From positions 9,746,842 to 9,810,841 of the forward strand of contig NC_051090.1 of NCBI RefSeq assembly GCF_901709675.1: a stretch of 64,000 nt of DNA, given 5' to 3'. Positions 12,639 to 24,013 of the stretch are shown here, one piece after another. The DNA comes from Syngnathus acus (lineage: Eukaryota > Chordata > Actinopteri > Syngnathiformes > Syngnathidae). Each line of letters begins with the position of its first letter. Position 1 is the first letter of the stretch. A model generated the notes under the pieces. The model did no database searches, was not told the DNA's origin, and saw nothing but the letters and a program-made list of their open reading frames with translations. A program made the translations under genes and the position numbers.

Positions 12639-14393
12639 TCAGGCGGCTTTGGGGTAGATCTTCTCGTAGAAGAAGCTCTGCGGCAGCACGAGGAGCTCAC
12701 CGTCCTTCTCTCGGACAGCGTGCGCCCGCACAAACTGGAACTGCTCCAGCGCAAACTCGTAGAACTCGTTCTCGATCTTCCAGATCTTGGACTGCTGGAG
12801 TTTTGTGATGGTCTCCTGAGTGGGCAGCTTCTTCTCGGTGGTCTTGCGCAGGTGCGACTTCTTGCCTGGGATGACAACAGGGTGTTGACTACCTTCACTT
12901 GACAGACCATCTACGACCGTGACGTGCAACTGAAGTGGAAGATGTACCCGACTTGTAGAGGTCGGTGGCGCCCTTGAAGAAGCGCGGCAGCGTGGCCTCC
13001 AGGATCATGATGAAGTCCTCCAGCTCCTCGGTCACGCCCACCAGCAGGTACTCGTTGACCAGGTTGTACTTGGCCTGCTCAAGCGCCCAGCGGCTGCCCA
13101 CATTCCTGCACATTACAAGTGGACTTTGTGTGCTTGTTTGCCTATACTGCCCCCAAGTGGCCAAGATGAGCATAACGGAAGGAAAATATTTTGTCCCAAA
13201 TTGTTTATTCTACATCGTATTTGATGATGTCATAACCGTATGTTTTTAAACAGTACAATCTTCTATAGAGTTATCAGAAAGCAAAATTGCAAATGTGTGT
13301 TTACCAGCACTCTGAATGATGTCCACAGAAGAAGGGAATCTGCAGCCAGAGTTTCTCAGGAGCGCAGTCAGGGCCACTGGACGACACACACTCGTCGAAA
13401 GTCTGAGAAAGGCAGTGGGGAAAAATAAATGTGTGATGTGGGTTTCACGCTGGTTTCACACGAGCCAGAAGAGCACCTTCTTGTCGCCTTGCTTCCTTCG
13501 CCGCAGGCCGGGCCTGTAGTCGTCTCCGAAGCGCAGGAAGTAGTAGTAGGACACCAAGCGCTCGATGGGATCTCGCACCACGTTGATGTACAGGGGCTTC
13601 CCCTTGATGCCGTACCTAAGTACAAAGAGCCTTGCTAGCATGCCAAGTGTGAGCAAAAGTACGTGGAGGAGACTGCGGCTCTCACTTGGAGAAATCCAGG
13701 TAGGCCACGTGGCCGTGGTAGAAACCGGGCTTCATCCCTCGCCAGGACGTCACGTTGTGAACAAAACGCATCTGTGTTCAAACAGTTTTCCAACATAAAA
13801 CGTTAGTTAATTTTTTTTTTTTTTTTACGATGGCAGCAGTTTGAAAAAATGCGTGAAAAGCATCAGGTCAGACCTGGTCCTGCAAGGACATGACAGGGTT
13901 GTTCTTGGTGGTGTTGATGTGCAGCACGTGGAAGTGGTTCTTGGTGCACAAGTCATACGCAATGTTGGTGAAGGAAGTGCTAGCCGTCTTGGGCACCCGG
14001 TTGTAGATGATCACCACGTCCTCGACATTCTCGTGCTCCTCCTCCGAGAAGCCACGACCGCTGTCTTCGCCGTGACGCTGCTGCTCCACCGCAGAAAGCT
14101 CGCGTCTGACCATGGCGCGCTCTGGCCCATAAACAACATATTAAACCTCAAAGTTTAAAATCTACTTGGGCAGTGATTTCCTAAGTCTAATATGTTTACG
14201 TCATTTGCTTGAGCTGAAGACAAAAACATAACGCAATGTTTGATTGACCTACTTTGACAAACATCTCACCTAGTTTGGCTCTGGACTCTTCCAGTCTTTG
14301 GATCTGGTTCTCGATGAAGAGCATGGTAACGGCGAACGTCAGCACGACCAAAAGCTGCAACTTGGGCGGCATCATGATCCTGAAGAGCCCCAT
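12639..14393 (-). CDS. hs2st1: Heparan sulfate 2-O-sulfotransferase 1 (hs2st1), complete, seven exons
   Basis: Golgi type II membrane enzyme that moves sulfate from PAPS to the 2-O position of hexuronic acid in heparan sulfate. Coding exons on the minus strand are 14393-14270, 14121-13874, 13771-13686, 13615-13477, 13402-13305, 13105-12948 and 12865-12639. Every intron is GT-AG, and the joined frame is 1,080 bp, or 359 residues plus stop; the human protein is 356. Seen in the protein: a short cytoplasmic tail ([11 protein letters not shown]), a membrane anchor at about residues 12-27, a coiled stem, the 5'-PAPS loop [10 protein letters not shown] with Lys86, N-glycosylation sites at Asn111 and Asn130, the catalytic pair His143/His145 in FYHGHV, the 3'-phosphate loop [11 protein letters not shown] with Arg167 and Ser175, and Cys204/Cys212. 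These match human positions with a constant offset of three. The start is the conserved MGLF methionine. An in-frame ATG 54 bp upstream (14447) would add 18 unrelated residues. Introns are only 70-199 bp. Teleosts can carry a and b copies; I cannot tell which this is. Confidence 0.96.
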
Positions 14394-14540
14394 CAAGCAC
14401 CCACGAAGAGCATCACCACCGCCCGGGTTGAGGATGGGAAGGAGCACCCAGGTAGGTCAGCTCCGTTGCAGCCGATTATGTGTCTCTCGCCTAAGCACGC
14501 ACCGTCGCTGCTTGCTGACGTAGCTCAAACTAAAAGGATT
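14394..14540 (-). promoter_or_regulatory. Likely 5' UTR and proximal promoter of hs2st1
   Basis: This is the sequence immediately upstream of the hs2st1 start codon. It is moderately GC-rich, has no obvious TATA box, and carries a CRE-like TGACGTAG at 14516-14523. The in-frame upstream ATG at 14447 lies here. The transcription start cannot be placed from sequence alone. Confidence 0.3.
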
Positions 14541-14899
14541 CTGCCCCCAGAATCTTAGATTAAACTGTAACCGCTATACGCCGTTACTTGATGCGCGTTC
14601 AATGCTTCATGCTACTCGTGTTAGCGTCTACTTCCCAACTAAGCTCACATTTCTTCTGACGAACGACAACTTTTGAACGCGATCGGAATCTCACCGTGTA
14701 CATACGTTATCCGTTAAAAGTAGAGTTGAAACAAATGTGAAGAAAATACAGTAAAACGCGAAAGTAAACAACTGTTCGGATTTTGTGCCTTATCTGCTGG
14801 ACAGCTCTTGAAAAAAAAACAACAACGAGTGGGACGTCATTTCCGCACATTTCTTCCTCGTGTTTAATTAGAGGTAGACGATCCGGCGGCGGAGCGCCA

Positions 14900-16240
14900 G
14901 TGCGCCACACACTGGAGCTAAAACGCGGAATTATCTGAAACTTGCATTCTTTTACGTTTAGCATAATTAGATTATGTTTTAAATTTCTCAATTTGAAAAT
15001 CCAATATGTAATGAAATGTAAGTGTGATACAGCAGTGCGAAGTAATGAAGCACAAATAACTTGTTACTGTTCTCCATCAGCGTTTTATTGGTATCTGTAT
15101 TTTACGTACAGAAACTAATAACCCATCTGTTTGTTTATTTTCTTTTTAATACATGTTTCTGTACATCTAATTTACAAGTACAGTGTGAGTACTTTTGCCA
15201 TCTTTAGGTGCGATGTCGTTTGTTGCCACTAGATAGCGCAAGAGCTGCATTAACAGAGGGGAAAAACTTTATCAAGATGTTATGTATTCAGTTGACGTTG
15301 GTCTAAGCATGATCAAATATTCATGTTGAAAATCATTGTACAGTCTCTTGTACTGTAGCATGTAATAGTGTTCACTAATATCACAGAATTACCATCCCTT
15401 GAAATTCACCCCATACAGTCATATTGAGCTGAGTTTTTTTTTTTAAACTTGAGTTACATTAAGATTGCCAATGACATCATGCAGTTACATTACACAGTGC
15501 TATTACTAAAACATACAGGCCTTACATCGCATAGCCATTTACACCACATAGTTACAGTGAATTGGCAGTTACATTGTCATCAGAGGGTTATTTTTAGTAA
15601 TGTAATTAACTACACTATATGCTGAAGTATGAGAACAATTTAAGGATAAGTGATATAACATTTTAACCTCACAGGTATTTCATTTCCTTCCCGCTTTCAC
15701 GTTGTGAGGCTTTAAAAAAAAAAAAAAAACTTGGAAGAATTAGCCGATCCATCCTTGCTACACACTTATTACTTCCATTAATTGTGCCCATCAAGAAAAG
15801 TGATTTCACGCGCCCCATTTTAAAGCCTTTAAAGTCTGTTCCCTGGGAAATAAAGACACTTCCCGGAGGGTTAGGAGGAAGCGTCACTCGTCACACTGCA
15901 ACAAAGACTTTATTAACCCCCCCAAAAAAAGAAAGAAAGAAAACTGTACGCTGGCTAGAATCAATGGCGTGGAAACAAGGCGGCCGCCAATTACCTCATC
16001 CACGGTGCTTGTGCTGCAGGCCGGCAGATAACGTAAGCACACAGGCATGGATAAACCGTGATGACCAATGCATTTATTCACGATAACGCTAATAGGATAA
16101 ACAACACATTGCTTGTTTGGTCCCTGATGTTTTGTTTTGATCATCTCTGGTGTGATAGCCTCAAACAGCATTCCATTGTTTGCATTTGTTTTTGTCCCAC
16201 AACGTGCTCAATTGAAATCAATTTACCGCTCCAACAATAG
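14900..16240. other. AT-rich non-coding stretch
   Basis: Upstream flank of hs2st1 after a GC-rich patch at about 14875-14935 that could hold a distal promoter. From 15000 to 15660 it is AT-rich, with loosely repeated AGTTACATT motifs. No gene was seen. Confidence 0.4.
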
Positions 16241-16242
16241 CT

Positions 16243-16320
16243 GCGCGCAGCATGGTGGAATAATAGTTAGCACGTTTGCCTCACAGTTCTGAGTTTTGGG
16301 GTTTGAGTTTGGGCTCAGGC
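16243..16320 (+). mobile_element. 5' fragment of a tRNA-related fish SINE
   Basis: GCAGCATGGTGGAATAATAG, then TTAGCACGTTTGCCTCACAG, then a B-box-like GGGTTTGAGTTTGGG. This matches the head of the abundant teleost repeat beginning GCACGGTGG..GTTAGCACGTCTGCCTCACAG. The rest of the element is missing. Confidence 0.65.
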
Positions 16321-17099
16321 GGGTACTTTAGCTAATTAGCCGTAAGATAGCTAACCTCTGACTAGGCCAACTAGCTACGTAGTGGCTCCCTTGTTATCTG
16401 TCAGTTAATTAGATGTTATAGTTTGCCTCTGACTGATAGCTGTTTTTCGCGATTGCCTGACTGACTAACCACTTTTCTCTGGCCATGCAAGTTGACGTTA
16501 ACCTTCTACAAAGTTTCTTGGACATAAGTTTTGAAGTTTACGTGTAATCCGATCAACTAACAAACTGACTGACGGACTGACAGACTAATCAACCAACCAT
16601 AAGGCATTTTTGGGAGACTAAATATGTTCACTTTTTCAAAAGATCTGAAAGGCTTCCTGTGTGTGAATGTCTTTATAGCGTAATGTTTGTGTCTGGAACA
16701 AAATGGCCCTGCTTCGACCCAACCAAATTGTTGCTACTATACCGCTAGTGCCTTCACCGACAAAAGGCTAAAAAGCCCCAAATTAGAGTCCATCCCGCAA
16801 CGCAGACAAGCGCGACCTGCTGCGGCATAATCTCCCGTCATTTTCTGCCGTCTTTGTCGGCGCTGAGGCAAAAAGTTTTTACAAAGACGCCAACTTGGGA
16901 TTTTGGGGAGCGCAGTCAAGAGGCTCCATTAGCACCAGGCCACAATAAGAAAACACTAGGGATAGGTGTCCTGGAAATGATGAAAGGCACTGTCTGGAAA
17001 TGGTAGAAAAATGCCCCATTTATTTTCTTCCGCCTTTATGAAAGAAAAAAAATCACTTGGTTTTTATGCTGAGGTGCGAGGTGCACTGCCCTCGGGCGG

Positions 17100-17113
17100 G
17101 CACTAGAGGGCAG
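17100..17113 (+). promoter_or_regulatory. Candidate CTCF site
   Basis: GCACTAGAGGGCAG fits the CTCF core CCASYAGRKGGCRS at all but the first position. It lies in the desert between hs2st1 and sox14. A single motif of this length also occurs by chance. Confidence 0.3.
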
Positions 17114-17514
17114 AGCAGGCCTGGCACTGCAGGAAATAAACACGCTCACAAGGCTTTGATACTGCAACATTTGTAGTAAATCAACAGGGCTACTATTAGC
17201 CATACTGGTATCATTATAAGAATAAAATTAATAATACAAGTTCTGTATCAATAACTAAAATTTTGGTACACAAAACAAACTAAATGAAAACAATGATATC
17301 GTCTGGTATCAGTGCCAATAAGTGTATTGAGAAAGCCAAAGCTGTGATGACAAATCCATCCGTCGTGTTACAATTGAAGGATGGCATAAAACTTAACCCC
17401 CCCTCCCCCCGAGAAAATCCTCCAAGTAATTAACCAATCAGGGTGCTTCAGGACGACGTGACAGAGTGCGCCCGTCGCCGGACGACAGGCGGGCATCCGT
17501 TACGCTTTCACATC

Positions 17515-17715
17515 TAAATGAGTGAGCCAATTAACTGAGCTAATAGCTCTCTCCTGTTTAATCTGCTAGACAATGGCAGCTTTTTACAATATCCTCTTTC
17601 TCAGTCGCTGTTTTCACTTCAATTAGCCTCCTTCTCCGCCGCCACTCGCTGTGATTAAGCGCCAATCATTATTCTTCAATTAGGCCTTTGATCAGCGGCC
17701 GTGTGTACTGTAAAG
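17515..17715. other. Candidate conserved non-coding element
   Basis: Dense motifs include CCAATTAACTG, GAGCTAATAG, CAATTAGCC, TGATTAAGCG, a second CAATTAGG and a TCF/LEF-like CTTTGATC at 17686-17693. Simple repeats are absent. Texture is typical of developmental enhancers; conservation is unverified. Confidence 0.35.
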
Positions 17716-17814
17716 CCATACGTAAGAAATAAGAATGCCTGTGAAACCATCAATTTGTTCCCTTGTGTCTTATGTGTGTGGATGGGAGGTGTGTTGAGCA
17801 ATAGCAACTTTGTC

Positions 17815-17880
17815 GCTAACTAACTAACTAACTGACTGACTGACTGACTGACTGACTGGCTGACTGACCAGCTAACTAAC
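17815..17880. repeat. Tetranucleotide repeat (CTAA/CTGA)n
   Basis: A run of CTAA units passes into CTGA units and back to CTAA. The two registers differ by one base, suggesting a mutation that spread through the array. Confidence 0.95.
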
Positions 17881-18600
17881 CAAAATAGCAGACGAAGCAC
17901 GCAGACCTCCGCCAAGGCCAAGCAGTCCTCCGCTGGGCACAGTGCGACGCACAAATCCGCCGAGAGGCTCGCAATTAACTCCTGGGTTGTAATTACAACT
18001 CCGCCGTCTCTTAAGGCCGCCTCACGCCTAATGAGATGTGACTTTTTTTTCCCGTCAGTGCAATGCATGCTGGGAGGAAAGAAAAGCGAAAAAGTGCGTT
18101 GGGAGGAAGGGACGACGGGACACTCTCATTTGCCCTACATGGCAGAAATAATGAAACATCAGGGCTTTTGTGGAGAATAGAAATATAAAAATTGGGAGGG
18201 TGTAAGGTGTTGGGGGTGGGGGGTGAGGTGGTGCATTTTGTATGACCTCCTCCGCCTCCTCAGCCCATCCATCAGGCGGGCCGGCTCATTATTCTAACTA
18301 GCCCGGCCTCTTTTCTTCCGTGGCGGGACGCCATCAGCCGCAATCTGCATGCCAATTATCGGCCAGACCCCCTGATACCCCTGCGTGGAAAATGATCTGT
18401 CAAGGAAAAAAAGCCCCAATCTCCCAACCTCAACCCCCCCTCCCCACCGCCCCAAAACCAGCACCAGCATCTCGCCTATGACAGCAGACCTTCTTGGAAA
18501 ATTAATCTATGGGCACACACAGAAAAAAAAAATGATTATAAATGTAGCCATTCTCCAACTCTGGCTCGGAGGGCAGCGCGAGTGGAGTGTGTGATAATTG
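17881..18600. other. Non-coding stretch with possible regulatory blocks
   Basis: Segments at about 17890-18050 (GCAATTAACTCC, GTAATTACAACTCC) and 18245-18410 are complex and could be regulatory. G-rich and A-rich runs separate them. No gene was seen. Confidence 0.3.
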
Positions 18601-19083
18601 CCAGGCGAGCGGGAGGAAGAAAAAGAAGACGACGAGAGGGTGGGGGGCGGGCGTAGGGGGACAAAGGGACACTGCCTACTGGAATGTTCCGCTGAGGGTC
18701 ATGAGGCGAGCGCTCGTTTTATATGTTCACATTACAGACGAGGAGCTCTTTCAAGATGGCGGGATGGGACATCTGATGGCGGCGGAGTGTTTAGGATAAT
18801 CACTTCAAAAAGGACCGTCAACCTCACTGCCCCTAACCCCAAAGTCCAGGAGCCGACTGTTCATTAATCCTCAGCGCCACCTAGAGGGCATGCCAGCTAT
18901 CAAATGGCTCATTTATTTCAACACGTGTAGGCTTTTTCTGTACATTCATTGCACATTTTTAATTTCAGTTCTGCCCTCAATTCATTTTCCTTACATTTGC
19001 GACTTGTGGCGGAGGTAATAATTTCCAGAAATCCAGCAACTTTTGAGGCCTTTTAATGGGACCTATGAGTGGCAAGAACTAAC

Positions 19084-19330
19084 AGTTCCTGGAACTTTAG
19101 CTTGAAATGGCCCAAAGAAGACTCACCAGAGGAGGTCCAGGAACCTTTGAGGTTGGGTCTGTCGCTCTTCATCTATTCGCTCCAGAAGCTACAAGTGCCA
19201 AGATCGAAAAGTTTATGACATCTAAAATAAGATGGATGGAAAAGTTCCCGGAACTTCAGGTGGCCATTGACCAAATGAGTCCCTTCGAAAGGTCCAGGAA
19301 CTGTGTAGAGGTTCTGGGTTCGAGTCTCAG
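19084..19330. repeat. Direct repeat pair, about 80 bp each
   Basis: AGTTCCTGGAACTTTAGCTT..GGCC..GGTCCAGGAACCT (19084-19163) recurs as AGTTCCCGGAACTTCAGGTG..GGCC..GGTCCAGGAACTG (19244-19322). The second copy ends in GGTTCGAGTCTC, which looks like a pol III B box but lacks an A box at the right distance. Confidence 0.6.
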
Positions 19331-20455
19331 TGTGTGCAACAAGGCAGTTCATCTTGTGCTCTTTGTAAGGAGTCATGACAAACCAAACAAAGGCGTCTAA
19401 TCTGTGGAACACAAGCTTCCCGTCCAGTGCTCAAGGCCCAAATCCCCGCTGCGTCCATGAGGCAACAACAACCACCATGAGCCAGCGTCCTCGCTTTTGT
19501 GCCGACGTGTGTGTGAGCTTTTGATTAAAGACACAAGATTCTTTAAGCACATTAGGGGCCATTTTGTGCAATTGTCTGCCCGCCCTCGTCCGTATCCGCC
19601 TGCGCCCGAGCTCGGGCGGTATCGCGGCAGGCAGGCGCTAAACGGGAAGCGCAGGAATTACGCTTCGCAACTACGCTTCGGCGTTGCCGGCTGACGTCTT
19701 ATCGTGCTGAAGGCAGGCGGGGACGCCAAAGAAAACAAAAAGCACATTCATGCGCTGCGTTAATGGAGAAAGGAAAGAACAAATAGCCTCTAATTGAAAG
19801 GGTTATCGATACAGCTGAGTTGGACATCGATACCATCGTGGTCCTTTGTGCAATTTTGGACTCGCGTGCTTGAACCAAAGAAAAATAAACAGCACTTTTC
19901 ATTTTTCGGAGTAGACTTAGCATTTCTTTGGATGCTTATATCATTACACTGATATTGTGTATCATGAATGTATTTTTTTTTTAATCTCCTACCAGATCTA
20001 TATCATACTAAGAATAATAATTATGTGTATCCTGATGTGATCAACAAATAGCTGTACCATAATGTCAAGTAATCACAGCAATTGATGGATTATAACATTA
20101 TCGCTAAACATTGTTTTCCAATAGTGGCTTGTATCCGACTGTTAGCATTAGCATGTAATCACTGCTAGACTACTATCGTAATATTAGTGTCATCATTCAG
20201 TTACTGTATTATTATAATATTATTTCATAATGTATGCGTCATGATATTAGTGTCAGCAGTTAATCAGTCAGTCAGTCAGTTATTATAATGTTGTCTTTAC
20301 CCCATATTTTTAAAGTTGGCACATTTGTATTGTGAGTTACCCTTCTTAGCTAGCTAGCCTAGCCTTGCAGCATTTCATTTGTTCATCATCTTTCTTTATG
20401 TAAAGCAGGAAAGCAGCGAGCAAAATCACATTTCAATACTTTTGGAGTAAAACTG
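19331..20455. other. Non-coding stretch without a recognisable gene
   Basis: Mostly AT-rich, with many ATTAGTGTCAT-like phrases at 20100-20290 and a short (CAGT)n at about 20261-20280. Nothing coding was recognised. Confidence 0.4.
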
Positions 20456-20459
20456 GCGT

Positions 20460-20830
20460 TAGCTGGAGTGCGAGCTGAACCCGCGCCGGCCAGCCACCGT
20501 CCCCTCAAGTCCTAATTAAGCGCCGCGACGGCGTGGTCGACTGTAGTCAATTACAACTCTCGTTCGGTGTGACCACAAGCGACGCAAAGATACTGCAGCC
20601 GCTGTCTTCATCGAAGATGGAAAAAAAAAAATCAGGAATACGACTTAAAATGTAGATTACGTCTGAGTGGGGATTGTGAGCGTGAAAGTCAATGACCGGG
20701 CGCCCTCCCAAACATCAAACCATTATCCCTCCATTACGGCAGAAGGCAGACGACGGCTCCGTGTTAATTGAAGCTGTGGCCGGCCGGCTCCCTCCAATTA
20801 CTTTTACACTAGCCTGCGGTTAATGTGGAC
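20460..20830. other. Candidate conserved non-coding block
   Basis: Two dense patches: 20460-20560 with CCTAATTAAGCG and GTCAATTACAAC, and 20700-20830 with CCATTATCC, GTTAATTGAAG and CCAATTACTT. They are non-repetitive. Enhancer status is inferred only. Confidence 0.3.
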
Positions 20831-20929
20831 ACAACGCACGCTAGGGAACATGCCGCACAGTTCCACCGCTGCCTTGAAACTCACTACGCTTTCTGTTGTC
20901 ATTGTGGAGTACAAGACAGATAGTGTAAT

Positions 20930-21390
20930 CATGATTCATTTTAAGAATCAAACTTTGACTTCGTGCTCCACCCATTGGTTGGCAAAGGCTAAAATCTTTT
21001 TGCAATTTAATATCAACAATCTGTCTCTGATACCTGTTTCTGATTCAGGTTCATTAGGTAGAATTCTCGAGCAGGAATCTGTCGATGAGCTCTGGAATTG
21101 GGCGCAAAATGGCGGCTTCAAATCAAAATGGCCAACTTTGTGTTCAATTCTGAGCATGGGTCCTAGAAACATTTTTGTTTATTCTGTCACTATAGACAGG
21201 CACAGCCAATTTTGTGTCATTCTGTCAAACTTCTTTTTCTAACCTTCCAGCCCTGGAATGTATCCCAAAATGGCTGCTTCAAAACAAAATGGCTAACTTC
21301 CTGTTAAAGTTCAAGCATGGGTTTTTGAGACTTTTTCGTATGTCTGATCGCGACAGATGTCTTCCCAATTCCCTTTAAATGGGTGAGACT
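20930..21390 (+). repeat. Two copies of a diffuse fish repeat ('AAAATGGC' family)
   Basis: CAAAATGGCGGCTTCAAATC..AAAATGGCCAACTTTGTGTT recurs about 160 bp later as CAAAATGGCTGCTTCAAAAC..AAAATGGCTAACTTCCTGTT. Both are followed by a CATGGGT..GAGACTTTTT-like phrase and TGTC..CCAATT. Related copies are at 33.1, 34.4 and 34.9 kb. Confidence 0.7.
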
Positions 21391-21894
21391 AATGCTGGGG
21401 AACGCTTTTTTTTATATTGATATTGCGACCGTGCATGTAAATGATCAAATGAATCAGATATAAGCAGCAAATGTGACATTTGGACTCGCAGCGCGACTGC
21501 AAGTCAGCGACACGCCCTCTTCGGTATGGCCTAGATTCCAGCACACGCTGATTGTTATCATCGTCGGAATTAAAAAGCCGCACATAGTGTCCACTCAGCA
21601 CCTGCGCTGGCGTGTGGACGGCCAATATATGCAAAAGTCGACCCCCCCCCCCTTCTCCCGTGATTGCTTCAAAATTGCAATAAGGGTTCTTGACACTGAT
21701 GTGTAATTATTTATTACATTTGCTCTCATACTGAAACCTCGGCTGTTTCAAAGCCTCTCTGTGGATCGCGAGAAGAGAGGAGGGAAAAAAAGAAGACAAA
21801 ATTAAAATCCATCAGCTAATGTGTCGGTGGGTAATGAAATAAGAATCTGACACTCTCTCTCTCTTTCTCACCGCATGTCGCATTGAAATGCAAA

Positions 21895-22060
21895 AGAGGT
21901 GTCCTGGCGTTACCCCGGCAATTCATCATAAAAAGCGGCGGCCGCGTTCTACTTAATATACATGAGGGCCGCTGAATTATTACATTCTAACAAACTTCTC
22001 AGAGTGCGCAGACAAAAGGGTCAAGTATATTATTTCCCCTCGCGTCAGGCGGACGGATGA
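21895..22060. other. Candidate conserved non-coding element
   Basis: Non-repetitive block with GCAATTCATCATAAAAAGCG, CTTAATATACATGAG, GAATTATTACATTC and a GCGGCCGC site. Texture suggests constraint; no reading frame is supported. Confidence 0.3.
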
Positions 22061-23785
22061 GCTAAATGGCTTTCTGAAGTTGCACAAGTCCACACTTTCT
22101 TTGGAATATATTTTACACTTTGTCCCATTTTGCACAAAGCCCAAACTCTTTAGCCTCTGTTCCCTTTTTTATTTTCTCCACTTCTTTCACGTCACCTGCG
22201 AGTTCTCCCTCGCGCTTTGCCTGCTCTAATTCATCTCTGCCAGCCTTTTTTTTTGGATACATAACATTGCAATATTTTCTCTGTGACTCGAGTAAAACTC
22301 ACAAAACATACAGAGTTTGATTTTGAGTTCATCGCTCACATGAATGAGGAGATTGTACAGAGCAAAATCTTATCTTATGAATAATTGAGCAAAAAAATGG
22401 TAGCCTACTAACATACAATTGTTTAACATTATTTGGATCTGCTTCTTCTCGACACTTAATAAACATCAAACTGCCCGTTGACCACAAATTGTTTACATTT
22501 ACTTGGTGCATAAAAAAAAGTGCTGTTTGATGATCAACAAGGTCTTCTGAACGCAATATCGCAATATGGCGCTAGTTTGGAATGTCATTTGCATTGTGTA
22601 CCTAATCAAGTGTCCAATGAGTCTGCTTCATGGCCCCCACCCGACATTTGATGTTGTGCATGAAGCGGTGTCTATGAATAAATATGAAGCGTGTTGATGA
22701 TTTCCAATGAGTGCGACTAAGGAGCCGAGGGAACGGCGGGAAGTCATCAGGAGTGACACGTGCCAGAGCTGCGCTCGTAACGTATCATTTCTACATTTAT
22801 ATGAGACACATTTCCACTGACGCCGCCATAATGCCATTATCATATCGGAATGCGTGTTTTTTTTTCTGAGGGGGGGCTGGTCCCTCGGGATTCGTGGACA
22901 ATTGCAACGCGCGGTCAAAAGATTAATGATAAACATGACAAGGACAAATTAGAATATGCGCAAGTTAGCGTGTGCGGCGGCGGTGGCTACGTCTAATGTC
23001 CCGCGGCTAAATAAACAGACTGCTCCCACTTGCATAAATTCTAATTGATGAAATATTTTATTGCTTTTTTTAAGAGTCACATTTCATTTGAGTTTCGTAT
23101 GACAAATGAGAGGCTCAAATGCGATGCTAAATATTGTAATGACATTCAAAAAAAGCGTAAAAAAGCACGGGTGTAAATCGGTCATAAAATAAATAGTTTG
23201 CATTGCAAAAAATATACGAAGACGTGAAGGCTAGTTTTACTTTTGAACACAAAACTGACCAAAATTTGCCAAAGCGGCTGCTGTCACACAGAATATTGAG
23301 GCATCTTGTGATCACAAACATACAGCACAACTTTGTAACGTTACTTGAAACAGGAAATACAAAAGACACGCCAGGTGTTCTCCCTTCTAATTTGAAGATA
23401 AACACACAATCGTTTGTCAAGACCACACCAACAATTACTGTACATGTCAATGTAAAGATTTCCAATTGAGAAAAATATAACATGCACTAGTAGCTTCTCT
23501 TCTTCTAGTGTGCACAGCAAAGATCCTGATTGTTTTGGAAGGGCAACATGAATCCTAATCAGCGGAGAGCGTCCCTTCCCGTCCAACGAATGTCACAGCC
23601 AATACAGATGACGAGGATGAACAACAGGCAAACTGGGTGACTGCTGAAGTCCTCCTGCTCATTCATCATATCAACCTGTTGTCATCTTCCACTACATTTT
23701 AGTCATTCGAGGCTACAAGAGGGAAAACCCCACTTAATGGATTTTTAAAGATATTACAAATAGCATTTGACTGATTGAATGGAAT
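22061..23785. other. Non-coding stretch without a recognisable gene
   Basis: AT-rich mixed sequence. Open frames at 22628-22936 and 23127-23483 (both minus) have no recognisable domains. A more complex patch lies at about 22940-23050. Confidence 0.4.
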
Positions 23786-23789
23786 GAAT

Positions 23790-24013
23790 TTATAGATAGC
23801 AAACAGGAAAATTAGCTAGATTAGCTAGCTAGTTAGATCCGCTAGATATATAGGTATAGATAGGTAGATAGATTCTAGCAAGTTGGATTAGCTATATTAG
23901 CTAGATATAGTAGGTATACTAGATAAGAAGATACTAGATTAGCTAGATTAGCTAGCTAGCTAGAGAGATATCTTATTAACTAGCCAGATAAATGGATGGT
24001 TAGCTAGATAGAT
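23790..24013. repeat. Degenerate tetranucleotide repeat (TAGA/TAGC)n
   Basis: Interleaved GATTAGCTAGCTAG and TAGATAGATAG phrases over about 220 bp with many interruptions, an old microsatellite. The TAGC units create repeated palindromic GCTAGC sites. Confidence 0.85.

Noticed and set aside
12503-12910. 135-codon minus-strand frame over hs2st1 exon 7
   Set aside because: It is out of frame with the conserved protein, Ser/Arg-rich, and explained by exon 7 composition.
19310-19330. Pol III B-box-like GGTTCGAGTCTC
   Set aside because: No matching A box 30-60 bp upstream; it lies in a direct-repeat pair.
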